Of a DNA stretch of 64,000 nt, positions 34,127-43,297 are shown piece after piece. How positions within the stretch are numbered: position 1 is the stretch's first letter; every line of letters starts with the position of its first letter. The notes under the pieces are model-generated. The model did not search any database, was not told the DNA's origin, and worked only from the letters and a program-made list of their open reading frames with translations. The translations under genes and the position numbers were made by a program. The stretch is from Actinomycetes bacterium (GTDB lineage: Bacteria; Actinomycetota; Acidimicrobiia; Acidimicrobiales; Palsa-688), in NCBI GenBank assembly GCA_021787365.1, contig JAJYMB010000003.1, positions 1 to 64,000 of the forward strand. The letters run 5' to 3'.

Positions 34127-34388
34127 CCTGGCAACGATGTTATCTCGCTACGACTTTTCTGGCTACGCCTTTCCTAGCTGCCGTCGCACGGGAGGGGAGC
34201 AGCGGTACCGCGTCACGCCGGAAGCCATGGTCATGAGGGCGCGGGCGGCACTTTACCGGAGCAGGGGGCGATCTCTACGTAAGAGTGGCGATCTCGAAGC
34301 TTGTGAGGCATTTTTCCAAAGTGGAGGGCGCTATGGAGGAGAAGGGGCGCCGGCCAGAGCGGCTTGGGGCAGGCACCGCTGGCCTCGG

Positions 34389-35143
34389 GTGGCTGTCACA
34401 GTTGCAGGCGCTCTCGCGGTCGCCGGCGTTGGCACTCTCCTCAGGTTCGCGGTCAAGAAAGGCCCGAGCGCCTCGTCGCTTTACGGCTACTACACATCAA
34501 AGCTCGCTGGCCTGGAGGAGCGTTCGATGGAGGGCCGGCAAGCCTTGCGCTGGATGACTGGTGGCAGGGCGGCGCCGGGCTGGGAGGGAGGGCGCGACCT
34601 CCCGACGTTCTTGTTGCCCTGGAGCGGTGAGGGCCCCGGCAGGTACGTGGGCTGGCTCTTCGCCGGCGCGCCCGGCCCGCGGATGAGCGAGGCAGAGGAG
34701 GAAAGGATAAGCCGTCAAGTCCCCGCAGGTGCGATCGTGGATGCAGCAGCCGGCACGGTCAGCTTCAACGGCGGTGCCGTGCGCCTGGACGCCGTCGCCT
34801 TGCCGACGCACCGCTTCGCGCTGGCGGGCTTGTCAGACCCGACCATCGTGGTGCGAGCCGGGGCCAGGGTGCGCGTCGAAGTCGTCAACGAGGACCCGAC
34901 GAGCGCGCACGGCTTGGTCGTCGCCAAGAAAGGAGCGACCTCGACGTGGTTGCCGATGGCCGAGACGACGCCAGCTTTCCCAGGTTCGGCGCTCTGGTTC
35001 CTCGGTGACCCACTGCAGCGGGCGCTCACGTGGGCAGCGTCAGCTTCCGAGCGCCCAGGCCGCGCATCTACCAGTACCTGGACCCGGTACCGGGCAACGC
35101 CCAGCTGGGCATGGCCGGCACCTTGGTCGTGAAGGATAGATGA
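34389..35143 (+). pseudogene. Rusticyanin/sulfocyanin-like cupredoxin, frameshifted and lacking copper ligands
   Basis: A GTG-led membrane helix (VAVTVAGALAVAGVGTL) precedes a cupredoxin: RFALAGLSDPTIVVRAGARV, VVNEDPTSAHGLVVAKKG (first His ligand kept) and FPGSALWFLGDP. One base is lost at about 35008-35011; the next frame resumes TAAGAHVGSVSFRAP and RIYQYLDPVPGNAQLGMAGT. The type-1 copper set Cys-x4-His-x4-Met reads Asp, Asn, Met here, so two ligands are replaced. Rusticyanin-type proteins carry electrons in iron- or sulfur-oxidising acidophiles. The gene is almost certainly dead. Confidence 0.7.
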
Positions 35144-35189
35144 ATTGACGCCCCGGCACGAGGGCGGAGCGTCGAAGACACTCTGGCGG

Positions 35190-35405
35190 TTAGGAGGCTA
35201 GCTGGTCCCTAATGCCCTGCAAGGCGGCATCGACTTGGTCGAACTTCGCTTTCACGGAAGTGAACCCCAAGTCCATCTGTGCCCGCATATTGGTAGGTTC
35301 CGTATGCAACTCTGCGCGCACGTCGCGTAGCTCGGCGACGACGGCGAAACCCTCCCCGATGGCCGAGATCGTGCGTTCCATGTAGTTGGCGACGCTGCCG
35401 GCCAT
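35190..35405 (-). CDS. Hypothetical small coiled-coil protein, 71 aa
   Basis: Helical throughout, with heptad-like spacing in MERTISAIGEGFAVVAELRD and VKAKFDQVDAALQGIRDQL. No membrane segment or known domain. ATG 35403-35405 without a clear ribosome site. Codon use is acceptable but length is short. Could be a real small structural protein or a residue of a larger one. Confidence 0.4.
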   Translation of the reverse strand: MAGSVANYMERTISAIGEGFAVVAELRDVRAELHTEPTNMRAQMDLGFTSVKAKFDQVDAALQGIRDQLAS

Positions 35406-35448
35406 TATGGCATCGTGAGTAGCACGTCCGCCGGGGGCTCGACTGATG

Positions 35449-36729
35449 TCAGGCCGCCCTCACGCTCGGGCGTGGGGGCGGCAGGGCAGCCGCCGTCCCT
35501 CCGTCGGTGTGCCCTCGCCGGCGCCGAGCCAGAGCAGTGCCGGCGGCAACGGCCGCGAAGCAGGAGGCGGCGCCTACGAGCAGGCCGGTACGGGGTTCGG
35601 ACTCGGAGATGACCCAGCCGATGGCCGGGCCGCCGATCGGTGTCGTGCCCTGGAAGGCCAGTTGCCAGAGCGAGAGGGACCGTCCCCGCATCGTCGGCCT
35701 CGAGCTGAGCTGGATGGTCGAATTGCCGACCGAGACGAATGACACGCTGCCCCACCCGACGAATAGGAGCCCGACGTAGGCGAGGTCGAGCGACGGTGCC
35801 AGCGCTGTGAAGAGGATCGCCAGGCCGAAGCCGACGGCACCGACGACCACGGGGCGCACCCCCGTCCGGCCTCGGGCAGCGGTGATGAGCCCTCCCGCGA
35901 CCGCCCCGACGCCCATGAAGGCAGTCATGAAGCCGTAGGCCTCCGAGCCACCATGGAAGGTGCGGGTGGCGAAGACGGGGAGGCTCACCGTGAACTCGTA
36001 GGCCAGGGTGCCGATCAAGCCCATCATTACGAGGGGGACGGCGATCTCGGTGGTGTGGGCCGCGTAGGAGATCCCCTCGCGGAGCTGCCCCTTGGCTCTC
36101 GGCTCGGGTGGGCTCGGGCGGAGGGCGCTCTTGTCCATGACGAGGAGCGAAGTGACTACCGCCACGAAACTCGCTGCGTTGAGCAGGAAACAGATGCCAA
36201 CCCCGGCGGTGGCAATCAGCACGCCGGCGACGGCCGGGCCGACCGCCCGGGCGCCGTTGGACATTACCGAGTTGAGCGTGACAGCGTTGCGCAGGTTGTC
36301 CCGGCCCACCATTTCTCGTATGAAGGCTTGCCGGGAAGGGTTCTCGAAGACGTTGTTGAGGCCGAGCACCACGGCCAGGACGCAGACCTGCCAGAAGCGG
36401 TCCCTACCGAGCACGACGAGGGCCCCGAGGGCAAGTGCCTGCAGCCCCATCAAGGCCTGCAAGACAGCCATCATCTTGCGCTTGTCCACCCGGTCGGCCA
36501 CGACCCCGCCGTAAGGGGCGAGCAACAGGACCGGCAGCGCCTGGATGGCTACCACGAGCCCTAGGTCCGTGGCCGAGTGGGTGAGCTCGAGGACGAGCCA
36601 GGCCTGCGCGGTCGTCTGCATCCAGGTACCGATGAGCGAGATGGACTGGCCGGTGAAATAGAGGCGGTAGTTGGGGACCCGGAGTGATGCGAAGGTCTGG
36701 TTCCCGAGGCGACGCAGGTGGCGCCTCAT
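35449..36729 (-). CDS. MFS exporter, EntS/MdtG-like, 426 aa
   Basis: Twelve membrane segments. Starts FASLRVPNYRLYFTGQSISL, the N-terminus common to MFS_3/EntS-type exporters, with ADRVDKRKMM in the loop 2-3 motif and NVFENPSRQAFI later. ATG 36727-36729 overlaps the TGA of the MarR gene, so the two are coupled and MarR probably controls export of a toxic or siderophore-like compound. C-terminal Pro/Arg tail is disordered. Confidence 0.87.
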   Translation of the reverse strand: MRRHLRRLGNQTFASLRVPNYRLYFTGQSISLIGTWMQTTAQAWLVLELTHSATDLGLVVAIQALPVLLLAPYGGVVADRVDKRKMMAVLQALMGLQALALGALVVLGRDRFWQVCVLAVVLGLNNVFENPSRQAFIREMVGRDNLRNAVTLNSVMSNGARAVGPAVAGVLIATAGVGICFLLNAASFVAVVTSLLVMDKSALRPSPPEPRAKGQLREGISYAAHTTEIAVPLVMMGLIGTLAYEFTVSLPVFATRTFHGGSEAYGFMTAFMGVGAVAGGLITAARGRTGVRPVVVGAVGFGLAILFTALAPSLDLAYVGLLFVGWGSVSFVSVGNSTIQLSSRPTMRGRSLSLWQLAFQGTTPIGGPAIGWVISESEPRTGLLVGAASCFAAVAAGTALARRRRGHTDGGTAAALPPPRPSVRAA

Positions 36730-37258
36730 GGGTTTCGCGCCTTCAACTGGTCGGCGAGGGCCTCGAGAGCAGGCAGCCCCTCCAGGATCGCGGCACGCTC
36801 GGCCCGAGAGAGCCGGGCCAGCCCGAGCGACAATAAGTCGCGTTGTCTCCGGATCTCCGTGTGGGGACGTTGCCCGGCGGCGGTCGCCTCGACGAGCGAT
36901 GCCCGGTGGTCGGACGGGCCCACCCGGCGCGTGATGAGGCCCGCCTTTTCCAGGTCGTGGACGAGCCTGGACAACATGGTCGGGTTCATGCCTTCGGTAG
37001 AGGCGAGTCGGGCAGGCGGAGCGGGTCCTGCCGGACGATGCAGGCGAGGACGCTCGCTCCCGCCGGGGTGAGCGAGGCGCCGGCCCAGGCCCGGTCCGAG
37101 CGCCGGAAGAGCCGCGCCACCGCGGCGCGGAGCCGCTCGGCCGTCCCGGGGTCTTCTGTACCCTCGGGCCGAAGCAGCGTCACCTCACCCAGCACCCAGT
37201 CAACCCCCTGGCGCCGGCCAGGGCCGAGCAGCCCTCCTAGTTGCTTGTCGAATAGCAA
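36726..37258 (-). pseudogene. MarR-family regulator split by a one-base frameshift
   Basis: The first part (37258 to about 36986) encodes LGEVTLLRP...AWAGASLTPAGASVLACIVRQ, ending early at TGA 36986-36988. The second frame begins GMNPTMLSRLVHDLEKAGLI with the recognition helix and the wing RRVGPSDHRASLVEATAAG. One missing base near 37010 joins PLRLPD to LASTEG and makes a normal 175-residue MarR protein. Stop at 36726 overlaps the MFS start. Either a true loss of the repressor (export then constitutive) or an assembly error. Confidence 0.75.
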
Positions 37259-37349
37259 CCATCTTAGCTTGCGCGGGAGCGAGGGCGTCCCGGCTACCCG
37301 GTCTTACCCGCGAAGGACTTTGGGCCTTTCAGGACGACCGCAATCGTGA

Positions 37350-37616
37350 AGTTCTGCCGCCCTCCTGGTCCCGCCGAGCGCCGTCGCCCATCCCGACGAG
37401 ATCCTGCGGGGCGCCGCTGACCGCATGGCTGCCCTCGGGCTCGGGGTGTTGCCCGTCGTCGACCGGTCCGACTCCCGCTACCTAGACGGGCTCGTCACCC
37501 AGTTCGACCTGCTCGAGGCACGCCAAAAGCTCCTCGAAGAGGAACGCCGTGCAGAGCGGGTGCTCACCTTGCGCCGGCTGCGGGCCAGGAGCGCTGCGGT
37601 CGAACCGCCTGTGTAG
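37350..37616 (+). pseudogene. CBS-domain tail of a ClC-type chloride channel (remnant)
   Basis: Codons from about 37350 read HPDEILRGAADRMAALGLGV then LPVVDRSDSRYLDGLVTQFD and LLEARQKLLEEERRAERVLT, as in the last CBS motif and tail of bacterial ClC channels. No membrane part is upstream. An ATG at 37425 begins a 63-codon frame but gives only half a CBS motif. Treated as debris. Confidence 0.6.
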
Positions 37617-37658
37617 ATCCGGCCCGCTGCCGGGCAAGCGGGAGGCCCGGAGGGGCTG

Positions 37659-39179
37659 TCAGGCGACCCTTTCGGCTTCGTCCTCCAGCGCCCCAAAGGG
37701 CTCTACCCGCTGAGAGTGAGCGGAGACCTGCCGGAGCGTCCTTTGGGCGGGCTCGGGGAGCAGGCGCGTCAAGAGCAGGCCGATCCCGGCGGCCACGGCG
37801 GCTATGGCCAGCATCGGCCGCAGCCCGAACCGTGCATCGAGGGCCGGTACGAGGAAAACCCCGACGAACGCGCCGAGCTTGCCCAACCCGGCAGCGACCC
37901 CGTGCCCCGTCGTGCGCGAGTACACCGGGAACACCTCCGATGGCAGCACGAAGGTCGTTGTGTTGGGGCCGAACTCGACGAAGAAGTAACTGAGCCCGAA
38001 CACGGCGATGAACGCACCGATACTGGCCGTCAGCGCGGGCACCGCGAAGAGGGCGAAGAAGGCCAGCACGAGCGCGCCGAACCCGAGAGATTGGAGCCGG
38101 CGGTGGCCGATGCGGTCCATCCACCAGATAGCGGCCGCGTAGCCAGGCACTGCGAATACCACGAACATTGCCAAGGACCAGACCAGCTTCGCCGTGACAT
38201 CGGCTCCGGGGTCCACTCCCTTCAAGATGACGGGCAGCGACAGGGTGTTGCCGTAGTAGGCGTAATCGAAGACGAACCAGGCGCCGGCTGTGCCGACGAC
38301 GAGCTTGAGCATCCGTAGGTCTGTCAGGCGCAGCCTGCCCTCGCGGGGCATTGCTGGGGGGACCACGCCCGGGACCGGCCGAGAGGACGAGGGAGCCGGC
38401 AGGGCTCCCTTGGAGAAAATCGCCATCTCTTCGGCAGCCTTGGCGGCTCGCCCCTGGACCTCGGCCTGGAACCTCGGCGATTCGGGCATTTTGGTGCGGA
38501 AGTAAATGACGGACAGGGCCGGAAGTGCGCCTAGGCCCAGGAGCAATCGCCAAGTGAGGTCGTGGCCCACGTGGGCCTCCAAGAGGGCGAGTGCGATCAA
38601 TGGGCCGACGATCAGGCCCAGTGCCTGCATCGAGAACACCATGCTCACTAGACGACCCCGGTCGCGGCGGTTCGAGTACTCGCTCATCAGCACGGCCGAG
38701 ACGGGGTAGTCGCCACCAATGCCCAAGCCGAGCAGCAAGCGCGTCAAGACCAGGACCAAGACGTTCGGTGCCAGGGCGGAAAGGAGGGCTCCCGCCACCA
38801 TCACGCTGGCGACCAGAGCGTAGACCTTCTTGCGTCCGAAGCGGTCGGCAAGACGGCCGAAAATGACGGCGCCGATGAAGGCCCCCAGTACCGCTGCCCC
38901 GGACACCCAGCTCGTCTCTGCCGTTGAGAGGTGCCATTCGCTAGAGACCAGGGCCGCCACCGTACTAATGACGAACAAGTCGTAAGCGTCGGTGAAAAAG
39001 CCCATCCCCGAGACAACGACCGCCTTGCGGTGGAAGCGGGACAGGGGGGCCTCGTCAAGAGCCTGAGCAAGATCGTCTTTCCTGCTCCGCTCGGCATGGT
39101 CCGTTCCGGCTTCCTTGTGGCGAAGAGCGGAGCCGGCACCGAGGTGGGGCGGGAGAGGGCTGTTACCTTTTGGTTGCAT
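37659..39179 (-). CDS. MFS symporter of the inorganic phosphate/sugar type, 506 aa
   Basis: PHS-like MFS permease: GFFTDAYDLFVISTVAAL in helix 1, GRLADRFGRKKVYAL (loop 2-3), LLLGLGIGGDYPVSAVLMSEY (split: LLLGLGIGGDYPVSA and VLMSEYSNRRDRGR), and AGAWFVFDYAYYGNTL in helix 7, the form seen in proton-phosphate symporters. LPSEVFPVYSRTTGHGVAAG marks the C-terminal half. ATG 39177-39179 with weak ribosome site; N-terminal 45 residues are non-conserved. Could instead carry organic acids or sugars. Confidence 0.85.
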   Translation of the reverse strand: MQPKGNSPLPPHLGAGSALRHKEAGTDHAERSRKDDLAQALDEAPLSRFHRKAVVVSGMGFFTDAYDLFVISTVAALVSSEWHLSTAETSWVSGAAVLGAFIGAVIFGRLADRFGRKKVYALVASVMVAGALLSALAPNVLVLVLTRLLLGLGIGGDYPVSAVLMSEYSNRRDRGRLVSMVFSMQALGLIVGPLIALALLEAHVGHDLTWRLLLGLGALPALSVIYFRTKMPESPRFQAEVQGRAAKAAEEMAIFSKGALPAPSSSRPVPGVVPPAMPREGRLRLTDLRMLKLVVGTAGAWFVFDYAYYGNTLSLPVILKGVDPGADVTAKLVWSLAMFVVFAVPGYAAAIWWMDRIGHRRLQSLGFGALVLAFFALFAVPALTASIGAFIAVFGLSYFFVEFGPNTTTFVLPSEVFPVYSRTTGHGVAAGLGKLGAFVGVFLVPALDARFGLRPMLAIAAVAAGIGLLLTRLLPEPAQRTLRQVSAHSQRVEPFGALEDEAERVA

Positions 39180-39410
39180 ACGCTCTGGCTTGCCAGTATG
39201 TCGGGCGCAAGTAAACGCAGGCCGAACTCCGACCGGATTCAAGATGAATACAAGATGAACACCCAGTGAACTGGGCTGAGCAACCTCTCCCAGACCGAGC
39301 GCCCGTTGGGGCACCAGGGCGCCCCGGGCGTCCGGCGGCACACCGTTGCTTGACCGGACCGATGTTCGCAGGCCCCAAGCCCTGCCGGGCCTGCCGGCGC
39401 TGGAGGGTGG

Positions 39411-40295
39411 TCAGCGCCGGAAGGGGGCTGCCACCTCGGTGAGAAATCGGTCCATAAGGTCACGTCGCGCTGCCCCTGTGCCGAGGTTCCAGTCCGGGAG
39501 GATGAACTCGTCAACTCCAGCTCGCTCGTAACGGCCGAGCATGTCCTGCATCTCGGCCGAGCTCACCTCGACGCTCGGCATCCGGGAGATGGGAGCCCCC
39601 GCCCCGTCCAGGGTGACGATGACCTGGGCGGACCGAGCGATCGTGCCGGGATCTCGTCCCAGTTTCTCGCAATGGCGGCCCAGGACGGCGCCCTTGGCCG
39701 CGATCACCTCGGGTGTACCCCAGGTGTTCCACTCGTCGGCCCACTTGGCTGCTATTCGCAACGTCACTTTTTCGCCGGCGCCCCCGATGAGCAGTGGCAG
39801 GCGGTCCTGGAGAGGTTTCGGCTCCATCGGGGCGTCGACGAGATGGTAATAGCGGCCGTCGAAGTTTGCCCTCTGCGTGGTGAGGAGCCCGCGGAGCACG
39901 GCGCAGGCCTCGTCCAGGCGGGCGAGCCGGCCCGGCATGTCCGAGTACTCGATCCCGTAGGCGCGGTGCTCGTTTTCTTGCCAGCCGGCACCGATCCCGA
40001 GCACCAGGCGGCCACCGCTCAAATGGTCGACCGTGGCCGCCATGTTGGCAAGGACGGCCGGGTGGCGGTAGGTGTTCCCCGTGACCAGGGAGCCGAGGCG
40101 AAGGCCCGGGACGCTCGTCGCCAGCCCGGCGAGCACGCTCCAGCATTCGAGGAGCGGCCCGTCCGCGGGCGCCGCGGCAGGCATGAAGTGGTCGGCGACC
40201 CAGAGGCCGTCCCACCCCGTTTTCGCGGCGTGCGAGGCCGCGTCGAAGAGCTTGTCCCAAGGCTGAGTCGTCGATGGCCAGATGCTGAAGCGCAT
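39411..40295 (-). CDS. LLM-class F420-dependent oxidoreductase, 294 aa
   Basis: Luciferase-like TIM barrel: GWDGLWVADHFMP, GSLVTGNTYRHPAVLANMAATVDHLS (in two parts), GGRLVLGIGAGWQENEHRAYG and the nonprolyl-cis-like turn GGAGEKVTLRIAAKW are characteristic of F420-dependent oxidoreductases rather than FMN luciferases. F420 use is common in actinobacteria (family knowledge). No neighbour hints at the substrate. ATG 40293-40295. Confidence 0.85.
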   Translation of the reverse strand: MRFSIWPSTTQPWDKLFDAASHAAKTGWDGLWVADHFMPAAAPADGPLLECWSVLAGLATSVPGLRLGSLVTGNTYRHPAVLANMAATVDHLSGGRLVLGIGAGWQENEHRAYGIEYSDMPGRLARLDEACAVLRGLLTTQRANFDGRYYHLVDAPMEPKPLQDRLPLLIGGAGEKVTLRIAAKWADEWNTWGTPEVIAAKGAVLGRHCEKLGRDPGTIARSAQVIVTLDGAGAPISRMPSVEVSSAEMQDMLGRYERAGVDEFILPDWNLGTGAARRDLMDRFLTEVAAPFRR

Positions 40296-40407
40296 GGCGT
40301 CACGCTACAGCGGCTGGCCTTCGAATAGTATTGGCTGCGCCCGGGCTTCTCGGTAGTTGTGCCATCGTTACGGCGTGGCGTGGCCGGAAGCCAGGGTCGG
40401 CCCTGGG

Positions 40408-42000
<1,593 letters not shown>

Positions 42001-42115
42001 GGCTCCATCATGGCCTGCCGGAGCCGAGCGGCGGCCCTATTTATCAGCCCGCCACCGGCGGCACTAGAGTCGGGACAACATCTGATGTATAGGCCGAAAG
42101 GGGTTTAGTCCGCTA

Positions 42116-43156
42116 GTGCAGGCAAAGTTGGTGTGCGTGGGTTCGTACGGCCCGGGCATGGGCGGCCACGGCGCTGGTATTTACCTTTTCTGGCAGGGCC
42201 GTTCTGGTGTGCTGACACCAGCGGGGACGTTTGATATGGCGGCCCCGTCGTGGCTCTGCTGGCACCCACGCCTGCCGGTCCTCTACGCAGCCGACGAGCA
42301 GGAAGGCACGGTGAGCGCGCTGGCGCTCGGCCCTGACCGTTCGTCCGGCCAAGACCTTTTGAGGGTGCTGGAGCGGCTGCCGAGCGGTGGCCGCGAGCCC
42401 TGCCACCTCGCCGTGTGCGGCAAGGGCGAATACCTGGCTTGTGCCAACTACGGGAGCGGGAGCGTCTCCATCTTTCGCCTCGACCCCGAGGGCAAGCTCG
42501 TGGAGCGCACCTGGCTCGCCGAACACCACGGGTCGAGCCGGGACAGCGAACGCCAAGACCGAGCGCACCCCCACATGGTCGTCCCTACGGCCGACGGCAG
42601 CCGGGTCAGCGTGGTCGACCTCGGCACCGACGAGGTCCGCAGTTACCAGCTGTCGGCGCAAGGAGAGCTTTTCCTGTTGGTGACCTCGACGGTCCCCCCG
42701 GGTAGCGGCCCCCGCCAACTGGTGCGGGTGCCCGGGAGCCGGCGTGTGTTCGTGGTCGCAGAGCTCACCTCGGCACTGATCGTGGCAGACGAGGCCGAAG
42801 ACGGGGGGATCGTAGTTACGGGCACTTTGGTTGCCACGGCGGCGAGCGGGAGGGAGGGCTCCCCACGCAACTTTCCTTCCCAGGCGACGCTCTCGAGTGA
42901 CCACCGCCTGCTCTACCTCTCCAACCGTGGTGCCGACACCATCGCCGTGTTCGCTACAGATGATCTGCGCCGTACCGGCGAGTACCCGAGCGGCGGCAAG
43001 TGGCCGCGCCACTTCGCGCTCGACGGGCCATATCTCTACGTTGCCAACCAGTTCGACGACACACTGGCCCTGCTCGAGATAGACCCCTTGACCGGGGCGC
43101 CATCAATTTCGTCGACCTACACCGTGGGCAGCCCGGCTTGCGTCGTGGTCCGCTGA
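42116..43156 (+). CDS. Lactonase-family seven-bladed propeller (6-phosphogluconolactonase, YbhE type), 346 aa
   Basis: Blades with CWHPRLPVLYAADE, GREPCHLAVCGKGEYLACAN, HPHMVVPTADGSRVSVVDLG and FPSQATLSSDHRLLYLSNRG follow the Pgl/muconate-lactonizing pattern of cytosolic YbhE-like lactonases, which hydrolyse 6-phosphogluconolactone and related lactones. His and Asp-Glu loops are present. GTG start at 42116 with AAAGGGG further upstream. Could serve sugar lactones from the dehydrogenases of this window. Confidence 0.8.
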   Translation: MQAKLVCVGSYGPGMGGHGAGIYLFWQGRSGVLTPAGTFDMAAPSWLCWHPRLPVLYAADEQEGTVSALALGPDRSSGQDLLRVLERLPSGGREPCHLAVCGKGEYLACANYGSGSVSIFRLDPEGKLVERTWLAEHHGSSRDSERQDRAHPHMVVPTADGSRVSVVDLGTDEVRSYQLSAQGELFLLVTSTVPPGSGPRQLVRVPGSRRVFVVAELTSALIVADEAEDGGIVVTGTLVATAASGREGSPRNFPSQATLSSDHRLLYLSNRGADTIAVFATDDLRRTGEYPSGGKWPRHFALDGPYLYVANQFDDTLALLEIDPLTGAPSISSTYTVGSPACVVVR

Positions 43157-43211
43157 CCCGAGCTCTGGCCCAGCCGCTGGCAGACGCGGCGCCAGCCTGA
43201 CCGGCGGCCTC

Positions 43212-43271
43212 CGCCCTTTTGCCGCTCGCCCTTTTGCCGCTCGCCCTTTTGCCGCTCGCCCTTTTGCCGCA
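43212..43271 (+). repeat. Four tandem 15-bp repeats between genes
   Basis: CGCCCTTTTGCCGCT occurs three times exactly and a fourth time ending in A (43257-43271), just before the molybdenum dehydrogenase gene (43298). On the minus strand it would encode RQKGE repeats in a long overlapping frame that is not a gene. A 15-bp period equals that of the APVPK repeat near 27.7 kb. Confidence 0.85.
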
Positions 43272-43297
43272 CGGCTGTCGGGCCTAGGGTGGCGTAG

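Noticed and set aside
43212-43271. CRISPR array
   Set aside because: Tandem repeats without spacers; no cas genes in the window.
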